Translations under genes and position numbers: made by a program | In this document: piece by piece, positions 6,043 to 11,171 of the stretch | How the letters are laid out: every line of letters starts with the position of its first letter | How positions within the stretch are numbered: the stretch's first letter is position 1 | NCBI GenBank assembly: GCA_016199325.1 | Contig: JACQGW010000319.1 | Coordinates: 1 to 11,171 of the forward strand | DNA from: Chloroflexota bacterium | GTDB lineage: Bacteria; Chloroflexota; Dehalococcoidia; JACQGW01 | DNA length: 11,171 nt | Reading direction: 5' to 3' | The notes under the pieces: model-generated | Told to the model about the DNA's origin: nothing | Seen by the model: only the letters and a program-made list of their open reading frames with translations | The model's database searches: none

Positions 6043-6683
6043 CGAGTCGGCAGTCGGCAGTCGGCAGTCGGCAGTCGGCGATCCGGGGTCGGCAGTCGGC
6101 AGTCGGCAGTCGGCAGTCCTGTCTCCGGAGCCGGGCATCTGGACCCCGCACCCCGGACCGCGAACTGCCGACCGCCGACCGCGAACTGCCACCCCCCGCT
6201 TTCCGACCCCCGATCGTGGGCTGCCCACTGCCTGCCGACCGCCGCCCACGGACTGCCGACTGCCGACTGCCGACTGCCGACTCGCCGGGCCAGGGCCTGG
6301 TGGAGTTTGCGCTGGTGCTGCCGGTCCTCCTGCTCGTCGTGTTCGGCATCGCCCAGTGGGCCATCATCATGAACGCGCTGGCGACGGTAAACCACGCTGC
6401 GCAGATGGGCGCCAGGACCGGCGCGGCAATCGGCGCCAACCTGGATCGCACCAACAGCGGCGACGCCGACACCGACGTCCGCAATGCGGCCAAAGCGGAA
6501 CGCGGCGTCCTGAATCTCGCCGACGGAGACATTATGATCGAGCCGGCCGTCGGGTTGCGAGCGGCCGGCTCGATCATGACTGTCACGGTCACCTACGGCC
6601 AGTCGATCTTCCTGCCCGCGGTCTCCGATCTGGTGGGCGGCGTCTACACCGTGACGGGGCGCTCGGCGGTGCGCGTCGAGTGA
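6039..6683 (+). CDS. tadE: TadE-like pseudopilin with a repeat-encoded leader
   Basis: 214 residues from ATG 6039. Residues 85-110 (QGLVEFALVLPVLLLVVFGI and on) are the hallmark TadE/TadG N-terminal segment, with Glu89 at +5 after Gly84, the prepilin-peptidase cleavage geometry. The rest (NALATVNHAAQMGARTGA, then VTVTYGQSIFLPAVSDL and VYTVTGRSAVRVE) is also TadE-like. TadE is a minor pseudopilin needed for Flp pilus assembly. The oddity is residues 3-81: they are encoded by a heptanucleotide array and read SRQSAVG and CRLPTAD repeats, so the leader is about 84 residues instead of the usual 10-30. Other in-frame starts are a GTG at 6216 without a ribosome site and a GTG at 6300 that would delete the cleavage site, so 6039, coupled to tadC, is the best choice. 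The last 40 bases overlap the convergent methyltransferase gene. Confidence 0.78.
   Translation: MTSRQSAVGSRQSAIRGRQSAVGSRQSCLRSRASGPRTPDRELPTADRELPPPAFRPPIVGCPLPADRRPRTADCRLPTADSPGQGLVEFALVLPVLLLVVFGIAQWAIIMNALATVNHAAQMGARTGAAIGANLDRTNSGDADTDVRNAAKAERGVLNLADGDIMIEPAVGLRAAGSIMTVTVTYGQSIFLPAVSDLVGGVYTVTGRSAVRVE
6045..6282. repeat. Heptanucleotide repeat array with internal strand switch
   Basis: The left part is AGTCGGC units: five perfect copies (6045-6079), one degenerate, GGTCGGC, three perfect copies (6094-6114) and a partial one. The middle (6122-6233) is made of degenerate heptamers such as ACCCCGG, ACCGCGA and ACTGCCG that keep the same 7-base phase as the left part: 27 units from 6045 to 6233. 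The right end has four perfect GACTGCC units (6251-6278) plus GACT after a small phase slip. GACTGCC is a permutation of the reverse complement of the left unit, so the array switches strand near the palindrome CTCCGGAG at 6123-6130, and the ends can pair as a long hairpin. The unit contains no stop codon in any of six frames. Confidence 0.9.
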
Positions 6684-8194
6684 CCCAGGCCGACGAGATG
6701 CCGCGGCCAGTCCTCGCGCTCTTCCATCTCCGCCTCGGCCTGCCGGATCCACTCATGGTAGAGCTGGACGACCTCCGGCTTGATCGGCATCTCCGGCTCC
6801 TGGTACGACGCCAGCAGCCGCTTCCACTCCTCGGTCGCCCGCTCAGCCGCGCTCTTCGACCCCCGCTTCACCCACTCGGCGTAGATCTGGCGGTCCATCA
6901 GCTTCGGCTGGAAGTAGGCGGTCTTGAAGTGCTTGTAGGTATGATCCGTCGTCAGGAACATCCCCTGTGGTCCCACCTCGTGGATGACGTCCACCGCCAG
7001 CTCTTCGTCGGTGATCGGGGGCGGCTGCATGAGCCGCTGGATCATCCCCATCAGGTCCTGGTCCAGCACGAGCTGCTCATATGAGCTGGTGAGCAGCGAC
7101 TCCAGCACCCCGGTGGCCGACGGCAGCGTGTTGGAGCCGGAGAGGACGGCGACGAGCGCCGTCAGCGCATGCTCGAACCCCGCCTGGACGTCCGGGATCT
7201 TCGATTCGCTCGCACCGCCGCACCCGGCAGACGGCACGCCGTAGCGCCGGGCCAGCATGCAGACCATGTTGGTCGCCAGCGCCATGTCCGGGCTCCCGTA
7301 CGGCGGCAGCCCCACCTTCATGTCGCATTGCACTGCCCAGGTAGTGTAGCTGACCGGCAGTCCGGGGCGGATGGACTGGACCAGCACGAGCGGGCCGAGG
7401 AACTCGGCGTTCGTGACGACCATCATCCCGGCAAAGGTCATCGGCGCCGTCATGCCGCCCAGAATGGCCGACCCGATGCCACACGGCTGGCCGGCCTTCG
7501 CCGTGTTGATGAACGACATCGCCATCCGCTGGTCCAGCATGAGCGGACTGACGGGCTGGGCACCGCCCCGAGACACCGGCCTGGCGACGTAGTCCCAATC
7601 CGAGCCGAAGATGACGGCGACCGCCTCTTTGAACTCGGCCACGGGGTCCCGGTCCAGCTCGCCGGCCTGGGGCGCCAGGCGGGGCAGGCCGTTGACCCGA
7701 TCCGTGTACGTCGCGTCCACGAGCGGGCGGACGTAGGGGCGCAACGGCACCGGCACATCCTCGATGGTCCCTGTGAGGCCGCCGGCGGGGTCCACGATCG
7801 GGAGTTGGTGGACAATCTTGACCAGCTCGATGGCGTCGGCGAGTTTGTTGAGGCGCCGGCCACGCTCCAGGTCGTTGATGATGACCCGGCCTACCGACGG
7901 CGTGAGGTAGATGTTGTCGCCGCCGTGGGTCCGGTTGTACTTCGGATTACGGGCGTAGACCGTGTAGGACGCTGGGCACAGGGCGAGCGCGCGCTCGACA
8001 GCCGAACGATCGATCCACACCCGCTGCCGGTCGCGGTCGACCTTCGTGCCGGGTGTCGCCTCGTAGATGTCGAGGGCCTCCTCGCACAGCACGGCAAAGC
8101 CCGTCTCTTCCAGAACCCCGAGGCTCGCCTGGTGGATTTTCTCGACGTCTTCCCGCGTGAACAGCTCGAGCTTGGGGTGACGGTTGACGATCAT
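6644..8194 (-). CDS. MttB-family (trimethylamine methyltransferase family) corrinoid-dependent methyltransferase, no pyrrolysine
   Basis: 516 residues from ATG 8194, matching the MTTB family (about 470-520). N-terminal helix-rich region LFTREDVEKIHQASLGVLEETG (11-32), strand block RVWIDRSAVERALALCP (58-74), then the TIM-barrel core with PCGIGSAILGGMTAPMTFAG (237-256), NAEFLGPLVLVQ (262-273), YGSPDMALATNMVCMLARRYGVP (299-321) and CGGASESKIPDVQAGFEHAL (325-344). The last segment is where, as I recall, true MttB carries pyrrolysine; here the frame has no internal amber codon and an ordinary residue (about Ala328). Non-pyrrolysine members such as MtgB pass a methyl group from glycine betaine, carnitine or similar amines to a corrinoid protein; the substrate here is unknown and no corrinoid protein gene is nearby. 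A near-copy lies at 10136-11171. The frame is open further upstream to 8314, but that stretch is repeat and promoter. Confidence 0.88.
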   Translation of the reverse strand: MIVNRHPKLELFTREDVEKIHQASLGVLEETGFAVLCEEALDIYEATPGTKVDRDRQRVWIDRSAVERALALCPASYTVYARNPKYNRTHGGDNIYLTPSVGRVIINDLERGRRLNKLADAIELVKIVHQLPIVDPAGGLTGTIEDVPVPLRPYVRPLVDATYTDRVNGLPRLAPQAGELDRDPVAEFKEAVAVIFGSDWDYVARPVSRGGAQPVSPLMLDQRMAMSFINTAKAGQPCGIGSAILGGMTAPMTFAGMMVVTNAEFLGPLVLVQSIRPGLPVSYTTWAVQCDMKVGLPPYGSPDMALATNMVCMLARRYGVPSAGCGGASESKIPDVQAGFEHALTALVAVLSGSNTLPSATGVLESLLTSSYEQLVLDQDLMGMIQRLMQPPPITDEELAVDVIHEVGPQGMFLTTDHTYKHFKTAYFQPKLMDRQIYAEWVKRGSKSAAERATEEWKRLLASYQEPEMPIKPEVVQLYHEWIRQAEAEMEEREDWPRHLVGLGHSTRTAERPVTV

Positions 8195-8197
8195 GTG

Positions 8198-8205
8198 CTC
8201 CTCCC
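8198..8205 (-). promoter_or_regulatory. Ribosome binding site that sets the methyltransferase start at 8194
   Basis: Read on the minus strand, GGGAGGAG precedes ATG 8194 by three bases. The open frame continues 40 codons upstream to 8314, but those codons cover the heptamer repeats and the predicted promoter and give a non-family N-terminus, so 8194 is the real start. Confidence 0.75.
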
Positions 8206-8212
8206 TTTTCGG

Positions 8213-8268
8213 TATCGGGTCTGTGATTCCTAGTCTGTGGTCCCTGGTCCGCGGTCTCTGGTTTTTCC
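8213..8268. repeat. Short degenerate heptamer array in the methyltransferase leader
   Basis: From 8213 the plus strand divides into eight in-phase heptamers: TATCGGG, TCTGTGA, TTCCTAG, TCTGTGG, TCCCTGG, TCCGCGG, TCTCTGG, TTTTTCC, with a rough consensus TCYSTGG. Its period and degenerate style match the middle of the array at 6045-6282, where units such as TCTCCGG and CATCTGG occur. It lies between the predicted promoter and the ribosome site of the methyltransferase, so it would be transcribed as 5' leader. Confidence 0.6.
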
Positions 8269-8298
8269 TTACAATGAACCGGCCGACCGTCCACCGCA

Positions 8299-8327
8299 AG
8301 TATACCGGAAGCACCTTCGGGCGTCCA
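8299..8327 (-). promoter_or_regulatory. Putative sigma70-like promoter of the methyltransferase gene
   Basis: On the minus strand TGGACG (8327-8322) and TATACT (8304-8299) are 17 bases apart. The -10 is five of six to consensus and the -35 four of six. Transcription would begin near 8292 and give a leader of about 100 bases that carries the degenerate heptamers and the strong ribosome site. Confidence 0.5.
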
Positions 8328-8430
8328 GGGCTCGGATTTCCTGTGTATCAGAAACCGGTTGACAGTTGGCTGCGGGGCCAAGCAGGCTAGCAAGGAACTC
8401 CCTGGGCTGTAAGCTAGACTTTATCCATTA

Positions 8431-9642
8431 CTATCCAGCGGGGTTCTTGCCAGCGGGGTTCTTGGCGATGGACTCGACTACCTCTGCGATGCGCTCGATA
8501 TCCGACTCCCTGTTCCACACGCCAACGGAGAGGCGGATGCCCTGAGGCCTGGTCAGGACGATAGTCCTGCCAAAGATGAAGTGCTCACGAAGCCGCGCAA
8601 CCGCGCTGGCCGGGTCGGCGCCATGGACCGCAAAGGTGATGAGCCCGCTCTGACCGGGCTGGGAGATCATCTGCACGTTCCCGATGGCGTCGAGGCTGTA
8701 CCACAGCTGGTTGTACAAGGTCCCGAGACGCTCGTACACGAACGTCCAGCCCACGCTCTCGGCGAACCACTTGAGGGCAGCGGTCCCACCCATGATGACG
8801 GGGATGGGCCGAGTGCTCACCTCGTAGCGCTGGGCGGTGTCCATCAGGTCCAGCCTGCCGCTCATGCCGTGCCGGGCATCGGTGAAGACACCGGAGTAGG
8901 TGGGCAGGACTCGCGGGAACACCCCCTTACGGATGTACAGCGCGCCAGCACCATCGGGGCCGCAGAGGAACTTGTGGCGCGCGATGGCGTAGCCATCGAC
9001 CTCCATCTCCTTCACGTCGACGGGATAGGTGCCTACGGTCTGGATGCCGTCGGCAAGGACCAGGATATCCCGCTCATGGGCCAGCCGGCTGATACCCTTC
9101 AGGTCTGCGCGGCCGCCGGTGGCAAAGGTGGCGTCAGAGAACAGGACCATCCTGGTCCTGGGGGAGAGCACCTTGCGTACCGCCTCCACGGAGTCCTTCT
9201 CGCCGTTGCCGAGGTCGGCGATCCTCAGGGTCAGCTTTCGCCGCTGGGCGATGACCATGAGCGGCACGCTGGCGGCGGGGTTCTCAAGGCTTCCGGCGAT
9301 GATTTCGTCGCCAGGCTCGAAATCGTAGCCCCAGAGGAAGACGTTCATGGCCGTAGAGGACGAGTCGGTGAGGGCCACCTCATCAGGGGAGCAGTTGAGG
9401 AGCCGGGCGACCTCCTCCTTGGCCTCGTCAATGGGCCCCGAATAGCGAGCAAGTCCCATATAGCCGCCACGCATCCCGTCCGGGTCGTCGCCCCTGGCCA
9501 GGGCCTCTTGCTCGTAGCCCTTGGCAATGGCCTCGCGGGCAGCGCGAGACAGCGGCCCCCAGGAGCCGGCGTTGATGGCGATGGCGTGGTCCGGCAGGTT
9601 CAGTTCCCTCCGAATATAGGCGACCTGCTTTTCCGTGGTCAT
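8431..9642 (-). CDS. Class V PLP-dependent aminotransferase (cysteine desulfurase / isopenicillin N epimerase-like)
   Basis: 403 residues from ATG 9642, with GGAGG at 9650-9654 six bases upstream. Fold-type I PLP enzyme: cofactor phosphate loop around TDSSSTAMN (92-100), ring-stacking region at 117-121, FATGGRADL (173-181), PLP-ring Asp198 and Gln201 in VLADGIQTVGTYPVDV, Schiff-base Lys224 in ARHKFLCGPDGAGALYIRKG, and the carboxylate-binding Arg370 in GIRLSVGVWN. The family includes cysteine desulfurases, isopenicillin N epimerase-like and serine-glyoxylate or phosphoserine-type enzymes. The small insert in the region of the desulfurase active-site loop (TYSGVFTDARHGMSGRLD) shows no obvious catalytic Cys, so desulfurase activity is not supported. 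The product is cytoplasmic. It sits between two near-identical mttB-family genes on the same strand, with gaps of about 236 bases downstream and 260 bases upstream of it. The C-terminus carries a duplicated KNPAG. Confidence 0.88.
   Translation of the reverse strand: MTTEKQVAYIRRELNLPDHAIAINAGSWGPLSRAAREAIAKGYEQEALARGDDPDGMRGGYMGLARYSGPIDEAKEEVARLLNCSPDEVALTDSSSTAMNVFLWGYDFEPGDEIIAGSLENPAASVPLMVIAQRRKLTLRIADLGNGEKDSVEAVRKVLSPRTRMVLFSDATFATGGRADLKGISRLAHERDILVLADGIQTVGTYPVDVKEMEVDGYAIARHKFLCGPDGAGALYIRKGVFPRVLPTYSGVFTDARHGMSGRLDLMDTAQRYEVSTRPIPVIMGGTAALKWFAESVGWTFVYERLGTLYNQLWYSLDAIGNVQMISQPGQSGLITFAVHGADPASAVARLREHFIFGRTIVLTRPQGIRLSVGVWNRESDIERIAEVVESIAKNPAGKNPAG
8435..8464. repeat. 15-bp perfect tandem duplication at the 3' end of the aminotransferase gene
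   Basis: CCAGCGGGGTTCTTG occurs at 8435-8449 and again at 8450-8464 with no gap. On the minus strand it encodes KNPAG twice, so the duplication keeps frame and adds five residues immediately before the TAG stop. Confidence 0.9.
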
Positions 9643-9680
9643 CGAAAACCTCCTCGTATACTACCTTGGCAATGTCACAT

Positions 9681-9902
9681 TTACGGTGAAGCTGAGTTTG
9701 GAGGATGACGGCGTTTGAGATGGCTTCTCTTCGCCCGCGTGCGATTGACGAGATGCTGAACCACGAGGGCGGTAGCCTGCTTCGGTGTCAGTTGCGGCAG
9801 CGGCATCACGGCCCGCAACAACTCCCGGACATTGGCCGCCGACGGCATCGGCAGCACCTCCACGTCCAGTTGCACGGCGAGCGTCGGGTCTCGCCGCGTC
9901 TG
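9681..9902 (-). CDS. Unrecognised small ORF directly after the mttB remnant, same frame
   Basis: The frame of the upstream remnant continues past its TGA (9905-9903) without further stops to about 9681. The possible start is GTG 9875 (64 residues), with no ribosome site. The peptide reads LDVEVLPMPSAANVRELLRA, then MPLPQLTPKQATALVVQHLV and a basic tail NRTRAKRSHLKRRH. It does not resemble MttB. The basic, helix-forming C-terminus could be a nucleic-acid-binding or transposase-derived piece, but I do not recognise a family and offer this only as a possibility. It ends about 40 bases before the aminotransferase start codon. It may not be expressed. Confidence 0.25.
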   Translation of the reverse strand, partial: QTRRDPTLAVQLDVEVLPMPSAANVRELLRAVMPLPQLTPKQATALVVQHLVNRTRAKRSHLKRRHPPNSASP

Positions 9903-10136
9903 TCACGCCCAGTCCAGCGTGTAGCGGTGCGGCGTGACGGAGAGCGCCCAACCGACGAGCTTCGGCGGGATGTGGACGCGTCCGTCGGCCTCGACGCGTG
10001 CCCCGCCGCGCCGAAACGTCTCCCGCGCCTCCGCGCCCTCCACCTGGACGCCGGTGCGCTCCAGCACCTGGGGCGCACCCGCATGGAGCCGGTCCAGCTT
10101 CGCCGGCTGGGGTGTGATCAGAAGCCGAGTATCCAT
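9903..10136 (-). pseudogene. N-terminal remnant of a further mttB-family gene
   Basis: 77 codons from ATG 10136 to TGA 9905-9903. The peptide matches the first 80 residues of the complete methyltransferase in layout: LITPQPAKLDRLHAGAPQVLERTGVQV against LFTREDVEKIHQASLGVLEETGFAV, then GARVEADGRVHIPPKLVGWAL and PHRYTLDW. It ends exactly where the TIM barrel should begin, so it cannot be an active methyltransferase. The ATG shares its A with the stop of the preceding methyltransferase gene (TGATG on the minus strand), so it could still be translated by coupling. It is either a decayed third mttB copy or a free-standing N-terminal domain. Homology was judged by eye. Confidence 0.65.
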
Positions 10137-11171
10137 CACCGCACCGCTGCCACTGGCTCCAACCCGATGAGATGGCGCGGCCAGTCCTCGCGCTCCTCCA
10201 TCTCGGCTTCCGTCCGTCGGATCCATTCCTTATAGAGGGCGACGACCTCCGGCTTCACCGCCATCTCCGGCTCCCGGTACGCCGCCAGCAGCCGCTGCCA
10301 CTCCTCCGTCGCCCGCTCCGCCGCGGTCTTCGCGCCCTTCTTCGCCCACTCGGCGTAAATCTGGCGGTCCATCAGCTTCGGCTCGAAGTACGCGGACTTG
10401 AAGTGCTTGAAGGTGTGCTCGTGGGTCAGGAACATCCCCTGGGGGCCGACCTCGTGGATGACGTCTACCGCCAGCTCTTCGCCGGTGATGGCGGGCGGGT
10501 TGACGAGCCGTCGGATCATCCCGTACAGGTCCTGGTCGAGGACCACCTGCTCGTACGACGCGGTGAGGAGCGATTCCAGAACGCCCGACGCCGACGGAAT
10601 CGAGCTCGCGCCGGAGAGCACCGCGACGAGCGCCGTCAGGGCATGCTCGAAGCCCGCCTGGACATCCGGGACCTTCGATTCGGTGGCGCCGCCGCACGGG
10701 GCGCAGGGCACGCCGTAGCGCCGGGCCAGCATGCACGCCATGTTCGCCGCCAGCGCCATGTCCGGGCTCCCGTACACCGGCAGCCCCACCTTCATGTCGC
10801 AGGCGACGGCCCAGGTATCGTAGATGACGGGCAGGCCGGGGTGGATCGCCTGGACCAGCACCAGCGGACCCAGGAACTCCGCGTTCGTGACGACCATCAT
10901 CCCGGCGAAGGTCATCGGCGCCGTCATCCCGCCCAGGATGGCCGACCCGATCCCGCAGGGCTGGCCCACCTTCGCGGTGTTGACGAAGGACATCCCCATC
11001 CGCTCGTCCAGCATCAGAGGGCTCACGGGCTGGGCGCCGCCCCGGCCCACCGGCTTGGCGACGTAGTCCCAGTCCGAGCCGAACATCGCGGCCACCGCCT
11101 CCTTCCACTCGGCGACGGGGTCCCGGTTGAGCTCGCCGGCCTGGGGCCCCAGGCGGGGCAGGCCGTTGACC
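10136..11171 (-). CDS. Second MttB-family methyltransferase (C-terminal two thirds, cut by window edge)
   Basis: The open frame runs off the right edge (first full codon at 11170) and ends at TGA 10138-10136, giving 345 C-terminal residues of an expected ~510. It aligns without gaps to residues 168-502 of the complete paralogue at 6644-8194, and I estimate at least 80% identity by eye. All core blocks are shared: FGSDWDYVA, PCGIGSAILGGMTAPMTFAG, NAEFLGPLVLVQ, YGSPDMALAANMACMLARRY, CGGATESKVPDVQAGFEHAL, DVIHEVGPQGMFLT and EREDWPRHL. The C-terminal tail differs (GLEPVAAVR here). No internal amber codon is present, so it also lacks pyrrolysine. An apparent start at 11095 is an internal Met. Same reaction class as the paralogue; substrate unknown. 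Confidence 0.9.
   Translation of the reverse strand, partial: VNGLPRLGPQAGELNRDPVAEWKEAVAAMFGSDWDYVAKPVGRGGAQPVSPLMLDERMGMSFVNTAKVGQPCGIGSAILGGMTAPMTFAGMMVVTNAEFLGPLVLVQAIHPGLPVIYDTWAVACDMKVGLPVYGSPDMALAANMACMLARRYGVPCAPCGGATESKVPDVQAGFEHALTALVAVLSGASSIPSASGVLESLLTASYEQVVLDQDLYGMIRRLVNPPAITGEELAVDVIHEVGPQGMFLTHEHTFKHFKSAYFEPKLMDRQIYAEWAKKGAKTAAERATEEWQRLLAAYREPEMAVKPEVVALYKEWIRRTEAEMEEREDWPRHLIGLEPVAAVR

Noticed and set aside
5547..6752. Minus-strand open frame of 401 codons crossing the heptamer array
   Set aside because: It stays open only because the repeat has no stop in any frame. The rest is antisense to tadC and tadE.
6644..8194. Pyrrolysine-dependent MttB
   Set aside because: No internal TAG occurs in the frame of either paralogue; the only amber codon is the terminal stop of the complete copy.
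8195..8314. Longer N-terminus for the complete methyltransferase
   Set aside because: The extra 40 codons come from heptamers and promoter DNA. A strong ribosome site and the family N-terminus both place the start at 8194.
8359..8364. Perfect TTGACA on the plus strand as a promoter
   Set aside because: No acceptable -10 element lies 16-18 bases downstream, and no plus-strand gene follows it.
9903..9905. TGA as a selenocysteine or reassigned codon joining the mttB remnant to the next ORF
   Set aside because: Similarity to MttB ends at the stop and does not resume after it. No selenocysteine hairpin is evident, and other genes in the window use TGA as a normal stop.

Overview
GC-rich bacterial window with mostly tightly packed genes. 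The mix is a Flp/Tad pilus block of the CpaB-TadB-TadC-TadE type, several MttB-family methyltransferases without pyrrolysine, a CocE-type hydrolase, a dispersed GCTGAGC...GCGAAGC palindromic repeat and heptanucleotide repeat arrays. Together these suggest an environmental Chloroflexota-like genome. This is an inference from gene content and repeat style; no rRNA or other phylogenetic marker is present.

Layout. (1) 1-424, plus: 3' end of an FtsX/MacB-type ABC transporter permease. (2) 471-3129, plus: a well-formed sigma70-like promoter drives a two-gene unit, a CocE/NonD-family serine hydrolase with a TTG start and intact Ser-Asp-His triad, then a 3-hydroxyisobutyrate-dehydrogenase-family oxidoreductase. 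(3) 3130-3397: spacer holding a perfect 26-bp inverted repeat and a second good promoter. (4) 3398-6683, plus: four-gene Flp/Tad block cpaB-tadB-tadC-tadE with overlapping or nearly overlapping junctions. The tadE reading frame starts in the tadC stop codon and runs through about 238 bp of heptanucleotide repeats before reaching the pilin-like segment. No tadA/cpaF ATPase, tadZ, secretin, prepilin peptidase or flp pilin gene is in view. (5) 6644-11171, minus: read in transcription order, a truncated mttB-family gene at the window edge, a 77-codon remnant of another mttB N-terminus overlapping its stop, an unrecognised small ORF in the same frame, a class V aminotransferase, and a complete mttB-family gene. 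The last converges on and overlaps tadE by 40 bp.

How the parts work together. The CpaB, TadB, TadC and TadE products are inner-membrane or periplasmic parts of a type IVc pilus machine that must get its ATPase and pilin from elsewhere in the genome. The minus-strand cluster looks like a locus expanded for demethylation of quaternary amines or related methylated compounds, with about 2.3 mttB copies. Its corrinoid protein, the corrinoid-accepting methyltransferase and the RamA-type activator are not in the window.

The most unusual structure is the heptamer array in the tadE leader. The 7-bp unit has no stop codon in any of six frames and gives the same seven-residue peptide in every forward frame. 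It sits upstream of the predicted prepilin-peptidase cleavage site, where its translation product would be removed.
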